Assembly (NCBI RefSeq): GCF_018130145.1
Contig: NZ_JAFCMB010000008.1
Location: 62,001 to 126,000 of the forward strand
DNA: 64,000 nt
Reading direction: 5' to 3'
DNA from: Bradyrhizobium sp. AUGA SZCCT0176
GTDB lineage: Bacteria; Pseudomonadota; Alphaproteobacteria; Rhizobiales; Xanthobacteraceae
In this document: one piece after another, positions 7,649 to 16,518 of the stretch
How positions within the stretch are numbered: position 1 is the first letter of the stretch
How the letters are laid out: the number at the start of each line of letters is the position of its first letter
Position numbers and translations under genes: made by a program
Notes under the pieces: model-generated
The model's database searches: none
What the model was told of the DNA's origin: nothing
Seen by the model: the letters and a program-made list of their open reading frames with translations, nothing else

Positions 7649-8632
7649 CTATTGCCGTTCGACGCGGTTCTTCAGGATACCGATCTTTTCGACTTCAAGC
7701 TCGATGCTGTCGCCGTGTTCGAGATACCAGCCGAGTTCCAGTCCGCAGCCATTGCCGACCGTGCCGGAGCCGATGAATTCGCCGGGCATCAGGGTCTCGT
7801 CCTTGGTGACATGGGCGATAATCTCCTCGAATGAAAACAGCATTCCATCGGAAACCCCTTGCGAGCGCATCTTGCCGTTGACGCGCACTTCCATCTTGAG
7901 CTTGTAGGGGTCTCCGATTTCGTCCGGCGTGATGATCCACGGTCCCATCACATTGCCGCCATCGAAACTCTTGCCTTTTGCGGGGCCGAGCCGCCCCTCC
8001 ATTTCGATACGCTGGGCGTCGCGCGCGGAAAAATCGTTGAAGATCGTATAACCGAAGATGTGATCCTTGGCTTTTGCGGCGGAAATATCGGCACCCTTGT
8101 TCTTGGTGATGATGCCGAATTCGCATTCATAATCCATCACCTGACTGTAGCGCGGCCACTTTACGGTGGTGTTGGTGCCGCGGACGCTGAAGCGGTTGGT
8201 GATGTAATAGATCGGCTGCTTGCGATAGACCTCCGGCAATTCGCCGAGCGGCTCGGCCTCGATCCGCGCCAGTTCCGCCATGTCGTTCCTGGCGCGTGCG
8301 GCGAGCTTGAGCTGGCCGCGCGGGGCCTGGAGAATGTGCAGCGGGAACGACATGCCGTCCCGCATCTGCCGCGGCTCCGGGATCGGGGCGAGGATATCGG
8401 CCGTTGCAGCGGATACCGACAAGGTTTCGTCCTTGCCGTGCTTGTCGAACACGGCCGATGCCTGTTCGAGCGCGCCTTCGCCGGCATCGATCAGGGCAAG
8501 CATGGAAACGAAGGCCGGATTGGCGGCGCCGTTCCGGCTGGCGGCCGCGGCGAGATCGAACAATTTGCCGTCACCGGAGTGCACGATCCCGAGCTTTTCC
8601 CGACCGTCGGATTTGAATGTTGCGAGTTTCAT
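7649..8632 (-). CDS. Fumarylacetoacetate hydrolase family protein
   Basis: 327 residues beginning MKLATFKSDGREKLGIVH. The FAH fold signature is clear: YYITNRFSVRGTNTTVKWP, DYECEFGIITKN, FNDFSARDAQRIEM, KSFDGGNVMGPWIITPDE, and SFEEIIAHVTKDETLMPGEFIGSGTVGNGCG. The acidic residues in DYECEFG and nearby blocks are the usual metal ligands. The family cleaves C-C bonds in beta-diketo acids or decarboxylates/hydrates homologous acids. It probably forms an operon with the downstream cyclase gene and is divergent from the importer genes. Confidence 0.85.
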   Translation of the reverse strand: MKLATFKSDGREKLGIVHSGDGKLFDLAAAASRNGAANPAFVSMLALIDAGEGALEQASAVFDKHGKDETLSVSAATADILAPIPEPRQMRDGMSFPLHILQAPRGQLKLAARARNDMAELARIEAEPLGELPEVYRKQPIYYITNRFSVRGTNTTVKWPRYSQVMDYECEFGIITKNKGADISAAKAKDHIFGYTIFNDFSARDAQRIEMEGRLGPAKGKSFDGGNVMGPWIITPDEIGDPYKLKMEVRVNGKMRSQGVSDGMLFSFEEIIAHVTKDETLMPGEFIGSGTVGNGCGLELGWYLEHGDSIELEVEKIGILKNRVERQ

Positions 8633-8721
8633 TGTGTGCCGCCTCTTGCTTTTGGATGAAATATATGATCAAAAAAAATATCGATAATCAAGCACCAAAA
8701 ATGTAAACCGGGGAGATGGCG

Positions 8722-9645
8722 GTGAAAACGATCCTTGCAACCTTTGCGGTCAGCCTGGCGCTGGCGGGAGCTGCCGTCGCACAGGCCAAGATTCAGGTCG
8801 GTTGCACGGCGACGTCGGATTGCGCCTCCGCCATGGTGGCGATCGACGAAGGCATCTTCAAAAAGCACGGGCTTGAAGTCGAGATGACGCCGATCGGCAT
8901 CAATTCGAACATCCCCGCCGCGATCCTTTCCAACTCGATTCAGATCGGTGGTCCAACCTCGACCGTGTTCCTGCAGGCCGTCGACGGCGGCCTCGACCTC
9001 GTCGCCATCGCCGGCGCGAGCGTGATGAGCCCGGTGAACCAGGACAGCATCGCCGCCTTCGTCCGCAACGGCATTACCATCAAGGAGCCGAAGGATTTCG
9101 TCGGCAAGAAAGTCGGTGCGCCCGGCCTCAACGCCTTCCTGCATGTGCTGTTCGTAAAGTGGCTGGTGGACAAAGGTGTCGATCCCAGACGCGTCAATTT
9201 CGTCGAGGTCACCTTCCCGACCATGGCCGACATCATCAAGTCCGGCGGCGTCGATGCCGTGCTCACGGCCGAGCCGTTCGTGACGCGTATGCTGAACGCA
9301 GGATTGGGCTCGGTCGGCGCGCGTTATGCAGCCGAGCTCGCGCGCACCGAGCCGATCATTTTCTACGCGGCATCCCGCGAATGGGCCGACAAGAACGCCG
9401 TCGCGATCAAGAAATTTCGCGATGCGATCGCTGAATCTGCGCTGATCGTCAATGGCGATCGCGACAAGGCCTCCGCGTCGATTGCCAAATTCACCAAGCA
9501 GCCGATCGAATTGGTCAAGGCGACGCCCCCGAACCAATCCGAGCCGGTGCTTAAGCCCGAGCAGTTGAGCTGGTGGATCGAGGTGATGTCGTCGCAGAAA
9601 ATGCTGCAATCCAGGCTCGATACCGCCAAACTGGTCCTGAAGTGA
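8722..9645 (+). CDS. ABC transporter substrate-binding protein, NMT1/SsuA type
   Basis: A Sec signal peptide (MKTILATFAVSLALAGAAVAQA) precedes a periplasmic binding domain: ASAMVAIDEGIFKKHGLEVEM, GGPTSTVFLQAVDGGLDLVAIAG, IKEPKDFVGKKVGAPGLNAF, VDAVLTAEPF. This is the NMT1/THI5-SsuA-TauA fold for small organic molecules such as sulfonates, pyrimidines or carboxylates. I favour GTG 8722 over ATG 8716, because the GGGGAG site ends immediately before 8716 but is 6 nt from 8722. It is the first gene of the importer operon. The ligand is unknown. Confidence 0.85.
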   Translation: MKTILATFAVSLALAGAAVAQAKIQVGCTATSDCASAMVAIDEGIFKKHGLEVEMTPIGINSNIPAAILSNSIQIGGPTSTVFLQAVDGGLDLVAIAGASVMSPVNQDSIAAFVRNGITIKEPKDFVGKKVGAPGLNAFLHVLFVKWLVDKGVDPRRVNFVEVTFPTMADIIKSGGVDAVLTAEPFVTRMLNAGLGSVGARYAAELARTEPIIFYAASREWADKNAVAIKKFRDAIAESALIVNGDRDKASASIAKFTKQPIELVKATPPNQSEPVLKPEQLSWWIEVMSSQKMLQSRLDTAKLVLK

Positions 9646-9655
9646 GGCTGTTGCA

Positions 9656-10354
9656 ATGTCGACTACCGAGCGCAATTCGACCCAACCCGCGACTGAGGCC
9701 GCAACCTTAAGCGAGCGCGCCGCCACGCTGGTCGAGCACGACATACTGGCCGGGCATCTCGCGCCGGGATCGCGGCTTGGGATCATCGATCTGGTTCAGC
9801 GCTATGAGATCGGCGCGACGCCGCTGCGCGAAGGATTGTCGCGGCTGATGTCGCGCGGGCTGATCGTCGGAACCGGACAGCGAGGCTTTCGCGTTGCGGA
9901 CGTCAGCCGCGAAGATCTGCACGATATCACCGTGATGCGGACCGCGGTCGAGATCGAGGCCATCAGGCTGGCGATTACCCATGGCGACGATGCCTGGGAG
10001 GCCGGCATCGTCAGCACGCTGCACCAGATGCGCCGGCACATCGAGCGGACCGGCGATGAATTCCGCGAAGGCGCCGAGGATTTCGACCGGCTGCACAAGG
10101 GTTTCCACACCGCGCTACTGACCGGCTGCGGCTCCAAGCGGCTGCTATCAGCGCATTCCGATCTCTACGACCAGGCCTACCGCTATCGCCGCGTGATGAT
10201 GCGCTCCCTCGAGAGCGGCAAGAAATTCGTGCGCGTCCACCAATTGCTCGCCGACCGCGTTCTTTCCCGCGATATCGCCGGCGCGCAGGCGATGCTGGAG
10301 GCGCATCTGCGTTCGACGATCGACATCGTCTATCCCACTGGAAGCGAGAGCTGA
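9656..10354 (+). CDS. GntR family transcriptional regulator with FCD ligand domain
   Basis: 232 residues. An N-terminal winged HTH (HLAPGSRLGIIDLVQRYEIGATPLREGLSRLMSRGLIV) is followed by VRVADVSREDLHDITVMRTAVEIEAIRLA-like sequence typical of the FadR-C (FCD) domain, with metal or ligand contacts expected in the helical bundle. It sits inside the importer operon, 10 bp after the binding-protein gene and 4 bp before the ATPase gene. It most likely controls both the transporter and the divergent cyclase/FAH genes in response to the transported acid. The effector is inferred, not seen. Confidence 0.88.
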   Translation: MSTTERNSTQPATEAATLSERAATLVEHDILAGHLAPGSRLGIIDLVQRYEIGATPLREGLSRLMSRGLIVGTGQRGFRVADVSREDLHDITVMRTAVEIEAIRLAITHGDDAWEAGIVSTLHQMRRHIERTGDEFREGAEDFDRLHKGFHTALLTGCGSKRLLSAHSDLYDQAYRYRRVMMRSLESGKKFVRVHQLLADRVLSRDIAGAQAMLEAHLRSTIDIVYPTGSES

Positions 10355-10358
10355 CGCC

Positions 10359-11162
10359 ATGGCAAACGCTGCAAAACGCTTCGAAGTCATTCCCGGCCAG
10401 CCGAGACCGCAGATCGCGTTCAGCGGCGTTACGCTCCGGCTCGGTGGCAAGACCATCATCGAGAATTTGAGCCTTGGCGTCCGGCCCGGCGAATTCCTCT
10501 GCGTCGTCGGTGCGTCCGGTTGCGGCAAGACCACCGCGCTGCGGCTGGCGGCGGGGCTCTACCAGCCGACCAGCGGCAAGGTGGATTTCGACGGCCAGCC
10601 GATGCTGCATCCGCGGCGCGAGATCGCCATCGTCTTCCAGGATTACGGCAAGGCGCTGCTGCCGTGGCGCACCGCGGCCGGCAATGTGTCGCTGGCGCTC
10701 GAAGCCGGCGGAATGCCGGCCGCCGAGCGCCCTGCCCGTATCGAGGAATTGCTGCGCACGGTGGGCCTGCCCGGCCATGCCGGAAAATATCCCGCCGAAA
10801 TGTCCGGCGGCATGCAGCAGCGGCTGCAGATCGCACGATGCCTGGCGCAGGAGCCGAAGACGCTATTGATGGACGAGCCGTTCGGCGCGCTGGACGCGAT
10901 GACGCGGCAGGGCTTGCAGGACGAGGTGCTGGCACTGGTGGCTGCAAGCGGCGCCACCGTGATCTTCGTGACGCATGATCTGGACGAAGCCATCTATCTC
11001 GGCGACCGCGTCATCGGCCTGTTGCCGCATCCCGGTCGGATCGGCATCGAGCTTGCGGTCAATCTGCCGCGGCCGCGCGATCAGCTTTCGACCCGCGAAC
11101 ACCCGGAATTCCTGCGCTTGCGGCGGCAGTTGTTCGACTTCATCAAGGCGACCGAACAGTGA
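10359..11162 (+). CDS. ABC transporter ATP-binding protein, SsuB/TauB-like
   Basis: 267 residues with a complete nucleotide-binding domain: Walker A GASGCGKTT at 51-59, Q-loop FQDY near 93-96, signature MSGGMQQR at 148-155, Walker B LLMDEP at 169-174 and switch His in THDLDEA near 206. The architecture matches nitrate/taurine/sulfonate importers. The stop codon overlaps the GTG start of the next permease gene by 4 bases, indicating translational coupling. It energises the importer whose binding protein is at 8722. Confidence 0.9.
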   Translation: MANAAKRFEVIPGQPRPQIAFSGVTLRLGGKTIIENLSLGVRPGEFLCVVGASGCGKTTALRLAAGLYQPTSGKVDFDGQPMLHPRREIAIVFQDYGKALLPWRTAAGNVSLALEAGGMPAAERPARIEELLRTVGLPGHAGKYPAEMSGGMQQRLQIARCLAQEPKTLLMDEPFGALDAMTRQGLQDEVLALVAASGATVIFVTHDLDEAIYLGDRVIGLLPHPGRIGIELAVNLPRPRDQLSTREHPEFLRLRRQLFDFIKATEQ

Positions 11163-11947
11163 CGACGGATAAGGCCAAGGAAAAGGCCAAGGAAAAAGTT
11201 AAGGCGCTGTTGCTGCCGATGGCGGTGCTGCTCGCCTTCGAGGCCTGGGCGCGCGCGACGCATCTGCAAAGCGACAGCCTGGCGCCACCAAGCGAGATCG
11301 CGATGGCGCTCGCCGGCGCCTTTGCCGACTTCTCAATCCTCACAGCGACGCGCGACACGTTGTTCTCGACCTTTGCCGGCCTTGCGATCGGCACCGTCAT
11401 CGGGCTGGCGCTCGGCATTGCCTTTGGGATTTCAGACACGCTCAACCGCCTGATGGAAGTTACGGTCGAGGCAATCCGACCGATCCCGTCGATCGCCTTG
11501 CTGCCGATCGCGCTGATTGCACTCGGGTTCGGCTATCGCATGGAAATCGTGATCGTGGCGTTCGCCTGCGTCTGGCCGATCCTGATCCTGAGCCGGGCGG
11601 CGGTACGCAGTATCGAACCGCGGCTGATGGAAGTATCGCGGGCGCTGCGGCTACCCGCCGCGCAGCGGGTCTGGAAGATCATTATCCCCGCAGCGCTGCC
11701 GCGGATCTTCGTGGCGTTCCGGCTGTCGGCCGGTATCGCGCTGATCGTAGCCGTCACGGTCGAAATCGCGATCAATCCACTGGGGCTGGGTGCCGGCATC
11801 ATGCTGGCGCAGCAGGCGCTGCGCCCCGACCTGATGCTGGCCTATCTGGTCTGGATCGGCGTCATTGGCTACGCCCTGAACATCCTGCTGGTGGTGGCGC
11901 AGCACCGCCTGTTCGGCCGCGCCGCGTTGAGCGGAGACAGCGCATGA
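11159..11947 (+). CDS. ABC transporter permease, SsuC/TauC-like (first of two)
   Basis: 262 residues starting at a GTG that overlaps the ATPase stop (GTGA). A lysine-rich N-terminus (TDKAKEKAKEKVK) precedes about six membrane helices. The cytoplasmic EAA loop is visible as EVSRALRLPAAQRVWKIIIPAALPRIF (around residues 160-186). The family pairs with NMT1-type binding proteins. Two permease genes suggest a heterodimeric membrane channel. Confidence 0.88.
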   Translation: MTTDKAKEKAKEKVKALLLPMAVLLAFEAWARATHLQSDSLAPPSEIAMALAGAFADFSILTATRDTLFSTFAGLAIGTVIGLALGIAFGISDTLNRLMEVTVEAIRPIPSIALLPIALIALGFGYRMEIVIVAFACVWPILILSRAAVRSIEPRLMEVSRALRLPAAQRVWKIIIPAALPRIFVAFRLSAGIALIVAVTVEIAINPLGLGAGIMLAQQALRPDLMLAYLVWIGVIGYALNILLVVAQHRLFGRAALSGDSA

Positions 11948-12717
11948 ACCGTATCGCGACGATCTGGCTCTGGCGCGCCGCAAGCTTTGCAGTCGCCGCT
12001 TCCTTCATTGCGCTGTGGCAATTGATCGCCAATCTGAAGCTGGTCTCGCCGGTGTTCCTGCCGGGCCCGGACCGTGCCTGGGCCTCGCTGATGCGCGGAT
12101 TTTCCAACGGCGATCTCTGGAGCAAGCTCGCCGGCACGCTCGAGCACATGGCCTATGGCTGGCTCGCCGCATCGATCGCCGGTATCGCGATCGGCGCGAT
12201 CATCGGTTCGTCGCGGATAATGCGGACCTATGTGGCACCGTCGCTGGAGTTTTTGCGGCCGTTGCCGGTATCGGCCATCATCCCGGTCGCGATTGCGATG
12301 CTGGGGCTGACCCAGGCGATGGCGCTGTTCGTGATCGCCTTCGGTGCGATCTGGCCGATCATGCTGGCGACGATCCACGGCTTTGCGGCGGTCGAACCCC
12401 GCCTCTACGAGGTGGCGCGCTCGCTGCAGATGTCGCGGCTGGCGGTCATCCTCAAGATCGCGCTGCCGTCCGCCAGCCCCGACATTCTCGCCGGCATGCG
12501 CCTCAGCCTGACGGTGGCGCTGATCCTGTCGGTGGTCTGCGAAATCCTCGCCGGCCTCGACGGTCTCGGCCATTGGGTGCTGCTCTCGGCCAGAGCCTTC
12601 CGCTCGGCCGATCTGTTCGCCGGCGTCATCCTGCTCGGCGTGACCGGTTATGTAACGTCGGTGGCGATGTCGATGGCCGAACATCGCCTGCTGGCATGGC
12701 AGGCCTCGCAGCGGTAA
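11944..12717 (+). CDS. ABC transporter permease, SsuC/TauC-like (second of two)
   Basis: 257 residues, overlapping the previous permease by ATGA. Helices are spaced as in the first permease, and the EAA loop EVARSLQMSRLAVILKIALPSASPDILAGMRLSL is present. It is probably the heterodimer partner of the upstream permease. It is the last gene of the operon; the tRNA-Pro gene begins 77 bp later on the opposite strand. Confidence 0.88.
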   Translation: MNRIATIWLWRAASFAVAASFIALWQLIANLKLVSPVFLPGPDRAWASLMRGFSNGDLWSKLAGTLEHMAYGWLAASIAGIAIGAIIGSSRIMRTYVAPSLEFLRPLPVSAIIPVAIAMLGLTQAMALFVIAFGAIWPIMLATIHGFAAVEPRLYEVARSLQMSRLAVILKIALPSASPDILAGMRLSLTVALILSVVCEILAGLDGLGHWVLLSARAFRSADLFAGVILLGVTGYVTSVAMSMAEHRLLAWQASQR

Positions 12718-12794
12718 CGGAACAGCGTAAGAACCACGGGCCAGAATCGCGAGGAAAACGTCAGAATCACTTTGAGTAATTTCAAAGGGTTAGT

Positions 12795-12871
12795 TGGTCG
12801 GGGCAGCTGGATTCGAACCAACGACCTGCAGTACCCAAAACTGCCGCGCTACCAGGCTGCGCTATACCCCG
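12795..12871 (-). tRNA. tRNA-Pro(TGG)
   Basis: The complement folds as a full cloverleaf with acceptor CGGGGTA/..GCCCCG, anticodon stem GCAGT/ACTGC, loop TTTGGGT (anticodon TGG), T-loop TTCGAAT and an encoded CCA. It is a canonical chromosomal copy, unlike the second Pro(TGG) gene in the array at 36365. Confidence 0.95.
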
Positions 12872-13040
12872 ATTGGTGCTGGGAATGGACGTCGATACAC
12901 GCTTGGGACCTCGCCAGCAAGGCACTGGAGGCCCCAAGCTCAGGTTCAAATGGTGGCCCCATTCTACTTTGCATGGGGTTGTTTTCGAGATTTTTTGTCC
13001 GGACCCTGCGATGGCCGCCGCAGAGGCGCCGGGCAGCTTG

Positions 13041-13532
13041 TCAGCGGCCGTTGAACAGGGGGTGCGCCACCCGGTCGCCGGGCCTGATGCCGTATTTTTG
13101 CGCCGTGCCGGCGATCACCTCCAGCACGCCCTTGGCGAGCCCGCCCGACGAGATGATCTTGGTCGACATCGGCTCGGTATTTTCCGCGATCCTCAGGATG
13201 CGGCCATCGGCGCGGATGAAGATCATGTCGAGCGAGATGTAGGTGTTCTTCATCCACATCGAGATCTGCTGTTCGGGGGAGAAATCGAACAGCATGCCTT
13301 TGCCGTCGGGCAATTCCTTGCGGTGCATCAGCCCGGTGGTCTTCTCCTCTTCGGTGGTCGCCATCTCGACCGAAAACACCTGCACGCCGGACTTGGTGGC
13401 GATCTCGAGCGGATGGAAGCTCGCTGCCTGCGCGGTTGCGCCAAGGCTTGCCAACATGCCGAGCCCGACGATCAGCGACGTCACCAACCGTCCGCGCCGA
13501 CCGGTCCGCGCAACCATCGAAACCAAATTCAT
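13041..13532 (-). CDS. DUF192 family secreted protein
   Basis: About 163 residues. After a signal sequence (LVTSLIVGLGMLASLGATAQA) comes the DUF192 core: VEMATTEEEKTTGLMHRKELPDGKGMLF, SMWMKNTYISLDMIFIRADGRI, GVLEVIAGTAQKYGIRPGDRV. The family is small, exported and of unknown biochemical role. The start is uncertain: ATGs at 13553, 13532 and 13517 all leave the signal peptide intact. I use 13532. Confidence 0.8.
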   Translation of the reverse strand: MNLVSMVARTGRRGRLVTSLIVGLGMLASLGATAQAASFHPLEIATKSGVQVFSVEMATTEEEKTTGLMHRKELPDGKGMLFDFSPEQQISMWMKNTYISLDMIFIRADGRILRIAENTEPMSTKIISSGGLAKGVLEVIAGTAQKYGIRPGDRVAHPLFNGR

Positions 13533-13699
13533 AACAACACTCACGCCGGACATCAGGATGATCCAGGAGGATTTAGGGGGCCATTGCCGGGAAATCCTAA
13601 CCCGATGATTGCGGCAAAGGCCAGAGGCCGGCGCACGCACAGGCACCGAGCGGCTCACGATTCCGTCAGGTGACAGGCCCGGACAGCGGATACGGGCGG

Positions 13700-14365
13700 T
13701 TAGTGCGACGACAGCGCCGACGGCCCGGTCTCGGGGTGGATCTCCGCGGCCATCATGCCCTTGGAGCCGGGCCCGAACCGCACCAGCACGTACTGGCCAG
13801 GCCGCAGCTCGGTCATGCCGAAGCGGCGCAGCGTCTCCATATGCACGAAGATGTCAGGCGTCCCCTCGCCGCAGGTCAGGAAGCCGAAACCGCGCAGCCG
13901 GTTGAACCATTTGACCTGCGCGCGCTCCAGACCTGAGGTCGGCGTAACGCTGACATGGGTCCGCGGCGGCAGCATCTGCGCCGGATGGATCGCAGTGGAC
14001 TCATCCATCGAGACGATGCGGAAGGCCTGATAGCCCTTGGCGCGTTGCACGCACTCGACCACCAGCCGCGCACCTTCATACGCGGTCTGATAGCCATCGC
14101 GGCGCAGCACCGTGACGTGCAGCAGCACGTCGGGCCAGCCATTGTCGGGAACGATGAAGCCGTAGCCTTTCGAGGCGTCAAACCATTTGATGACGCCGGA
14201 TATTTCGACAAGGTTGGCGGCCGCATCGCCAAGACCCGAAAGAGCATCCATCGCCGGATCGCGCTCGGCGCCGGCAGAGAATTCACCTGGTCCAAGCCTG
14301 TTCTGCCCCGTCCCGCCTGACGGCGGCCCCCCGAGCTTCTTGGACTCAAATCCGTCCGACCCCAT
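13700..14365 (-). CDS. Protein with two cold-shock domains
   Basis: About 221 residues with two cold-shock OB folds. Domain 1 contains GVIKWFDASKGYGFIVPD and PDVLLHVTVLRRDGY; domain 2 contains AQVKWFNRLRGFGFL and PDIFVHMETLRRFGM. Both keep the RNP1 (K-G-F/Y-G-F) and RNP2 (V-H) nucleic-acid-binding motifs. A low-complexity N-terminus precedes them. Double-CSD proteins are common in Rhizobiales and bind single-stranded RNA/DNA. The ATG at 14365 is preferred over the one at 14380. Confidence 0.85.
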   Translation of the reverse strand: MGSDGFESKKLGGPPSGGTGQNRLGPGEFSAGAERDPAMDALSGLGDAAANLVEISGVIKWFDASKGYGFIVPDNGWPDVLLHVTVLRRDGYQTAYEGARLVVECVQRAKGYQAFRIVSMDESTAIHPAQMLPPRTHVSVTPTSGLERAQVKWFNRLRGFGFLTCGEGTPDIFVHMETLRRFGMTELRPGQYVLVRFGPGSKGMMAAEIHPETGPSALSSH

Positions 14366-14565
14366 GACCCCGGACCTCACACATTCATTTGCGGCCCGCT
14401 ATCGCCGTAGCGGACCGGAACACGCGCCCATCCATGACCACTCATGATAACGCCGCGCGAATCTCTCGAATCAAAAGATAACACTCCCGCATGCGGCGCA
14501 TAGCTAAAAAAACAATTCAGGCGGGAACTATGAACAGGCTTGCACAGCTTCGAATCAATTGCAGA

Positions 14566-15327
14566 TCAATTGCCTACAAATGGTCCAAGCGTCTCTCCGA
14601 TGTCGTGCCGGATCACGAGATCGGCGACATCGTCCTGTTCGGTCGGCTCGTTATTGATGATGACGAGCTTGGCGCCGCAGTTCTTGGCCATCAGCGGAAA
14701 ACCTGCGGCCGGCCAAACCACTAGCGAGGATCCGATGGCGAGGAACAGGTCGCAATGCTGGGCCAGTTCCGTGGCGCGGCGCATCGCGTCGTCCGGCATC
14801 GCCTGTCCAAACGAAATGGTCGCGGTCTTGACCGGTTCGTCGCAAACCGTGCAATCGGGCGCGCCGCCGGTCTCGTCAAAGCGCGCTTTGACCCAGGGCA
14901 GATCGTAGGCCTGCCCACAGCCGATGCAGCGGGCGTAGGTCGTGTTGCCGTGCAGTTCGACCACGTCGTCGGCCTTGAAACCGGACGCCTGGTGCAGATT
15001 GTCGATGTTCTGGGTGATGATCGCGGGGATCTTGCCGTCCTTGTAGAGCGACGCCAGCGCCCGATGCCCACGGCCGGGTTTCGCCGCGGCAAAGGTCGGC
15101 TCCATCGCAAAGCGCCGCCGCCAAGCCTCGTCACGGGCGTCGGAACTGGCGACAAACTCGTCGAACGGAATCGGACGATTGCGAGTCCACAATCCACCAG
15201 GCGAGCGGAAATCGGGAATGCCGCATTCGGTCGAGATGCCGGCGCCGGTAAAGGGAACGATGGACGATGCCTCGGCGATCATGCTGCCGAGCTGTTCGAC
15301 GCCGCTGCGAAGGTCTGGTGCGATCAC
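14566..15327 (-). CDS. cobB: NAD-dependent protein deacylase, sirtuin (Sir2/CobB) family
   Basis: 253 residues from a GTG start. Visible sirtuin motifs are FTGAGISTECGIPDFRSPGGLW, TQNIDNLHQASG (catalytic HG follows in VVELHGNTTYARC), and two Zn-binding CxxC pairs (CIGCG, CTVCDE), plus GSSLVVWPAAGFP. It removes acyl groups from lysines in the cytosol using NAD. The frame is open upstream to 15462 but without similarity; GTG 15327 gives the usual bacterial length. Confidence 0.88.
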   Translation of the reverse strand: MIAPDLRSGVEQLGSMIAEASSIVPFTGAGISTECGIPDFRSPGGLWTRNRPIPFDEFVASSDARDEAWRRRFAMEPTFAAAKPGRGHRALASLYKDGKIPAIITQNIDNLHQASGFKADDVVELHGNTTYARCIGCGQAYDLPWVKARFDETGGAPDCTVCDEPVKTATISFGQAMPDDAMRRATELAQHCDLFLAIGSSLVVWPAAGFPLMAKNCGAKLVIINNEPTEQDDVADLVIRHDIGETLGPFVGN

Positions 15328-15492
15328 GTCAACATCCGATTTTTCAAAGCGTTTGCAAGCGGAAGCCTGCCCCGCAACGGAAAACACGTCAAACAAAATT
15401 GGCCGCGTCGACGATAGCGCGGCCAATCGGATTGGCTGTTCGGTCGGCCCCCGCACAACCAAACGTCGCCGCGCGTCACCAAGTAGGCATCA

Positions 15493-15729
15493 TCAGGCGG
15501 CTTTGGCGACGGGCTCCTTGGGTTCCCGCACCTCGTCGGTCTTCTTGACCTTGGCGACGGGCGCGCTCTCCGTTTTCTTCGCAGGCTTGCCGTATTGCGC
15601 GAGTTTTTCCAGTTCCGCCTCGAGCTCGGCGCGGCGCACAGCGACCTTCTCGAACAGCTTGTCGGTGGCGTGCTCGCGCAGTGCGGCGAGTTCTTCGATG
15701 CTCAGTGAATCCAGATCGATCTTTGCCAT
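15493..15729 (-). CDS. H-NS-type N-terminal domain protein lacking the DNA-binding tail
   Basis: 78 residues. MAKIDLDSLSIEELAALREHATDKL followed by a Lys/Glu-rich helix resembles the oligomerisation domain of the H-NS histone-like family in Bradyrhizobium. The C-terminal part is Lys/Pro/Ala-rich (VAKVKKTDEVREPKEPVAKAA) and lacks the usual tail with the R-G-R/K-P type AT-hook. It could be a naturally truncated family member that modulates full-length H-NS, or an unrelated coiled-coil. RBS GGAGG precedes the ATG at 15729. Confidence 0.6.
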   Translation of the reverse strand: MAKIDLDSLSIEELAALREHATDKLFEKVAVRRAELEAELEKLAQYGKPAKKTESAPVAKVKKTDEVREPKEPVAKAA

Positions 15730-15922
15730 TGGAACCTCCGGTTTGCTTGTCGCTACCGGGAAGGTGCGCAAGCAACAAGCGGCGCACGGGCCTTATCCAC
15801 CGCCATCGCTTTGCAAACAGACGACCACAATCCCGCAACGCGGCTTCCCAATTCACGCCCCAATCGCAACCGTCAATGGCAACCGGGACGACTCAAAAAC
15901 ACGACTCCAAAAAGGATGGGCA

Positions 15923-16090
15923 ATGAACGAACAGGACGACAGGCTCGCGCGTGCGCGCGAGGAAATCGCAGCACGGGTCGCGAGCTTCAAGGCCACGCAG
16001 GAAAAATTCGAACGCGAGCGCGAGGAATATTACGCCACCACGCTCGGCAAAGCCTGGAGCGGATTTAACCGCCCATCGTTCTGGAGCTAG
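15923..16090 (+). CDS. Small charged coiled-coil protein
   Basis: 55 residues: MNEQDDRLARAREEIAARV followed by an Arg/Glu/Lys heptad-like helix and ending GKAWSGFNRPSFWS. AAAGGATGGGCA precedes the ATG and a strong terminator follows 19 bp after the stop, supporting a real transcript. No family is recognised. Confidence 0.6.
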   Translation: MNEQDDRLARAREEIAARVASFKATQEKFEREREEYYATTLGKAWSGFNRPSFWS

Positions 16091-16108
16091 CGCCAAAGTC
16101 CGATCAGC

Positions 16109-16142
16109 AAAAAGCCCGGGGCGATGCTCCGGGCTTTTTTGT
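16109..16142 (+). terminator. Rho-independent terminator after the small coiled-coil gene
   Basis: Stem AGCCCGG (16113-16119) / CCGGGCT (16129-16135), flanked by A-rich 5' and a run of six T. It can act in both directions. Confidence 0.85.
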
Positions 16143-16271
16143 AAGTCCGCCACCGGGCGGAACCGGCAAGCCATTTTCGCCAAAAAGTTTTCGGAGCGCC
16201 GGGAACGAACCCTGCGGATGCGCATTCTCAGCTCAAGTGCAGCAACCTTGCCAGAGGTGAAAGCATGAAAG

Positions 16272-16307
16272 ACCCCGTCAGCGTCTTCGGAGGCTGGCGG
16301 GGTTTTT
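16272..16307 (+). terminator. Terminator/attenuator hairpin upstream of a 34-aa membrane peptide gene
   Basis: CCCCGTCAGC (16273-16282) pairs with GCTGGCGGGG (16293-16302) with one G-T pair, then TTTTTC. It lies 101 bp upstream of the small ORF at 16408 and downstream of no recognised plus-strand gene, so it may be an attenuator for that ORF or end an unseen small transcript. Confidence 0.55.
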
Positions 16308-16407
16308 CATTTCGCGGCTGGCAGGCCCTGCCCGCAAAATCCACGCCAAACCAGCACGAAGGAACCAATTGCGGCCCCGGGAATTTGTTCCCGAAAGAGG
16401 TGCAACG

Positions 16408-16512
16408 ATGCCCCCATGGCTGGAAGTTCTGCTGAACGTGATCGCGTTTGCCGGCTTTATCGGCATCGCCAAATATCACAAACCGCGCGGCGAAAAATTA
16501 CCGGACCGCTAG
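16408..16512 (+). CDS. 34-aa single-helix membrane peptide
   Basis: MPPWLEVLLNVIAFAGFIG followed by IAKYHKPRGEKLPDR: one hydrophobic helix and a basic cytoplasmic tail. A good ribosome binding site (AAAGAGG, 7 nt before ATG) supports translation. It is too short for standard gene calling. Function unknown. Confidence 0.6.
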   Translation: MPPWLEVLLNVIAFAGFIGIAKYHKPRGEKLPDR

Positions 16513-16518
16513 GGGATC

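Noticed and set aside
16265..16435. 56-codon plus-strand frame with a fair ribosome site, overlapping the 34-aa membrane peptide
   Set aside because: Its first 14 codons form the stem and T-run of a terminator-like hairpin, and the protein looks non-natural; hairpin explanation preferred.
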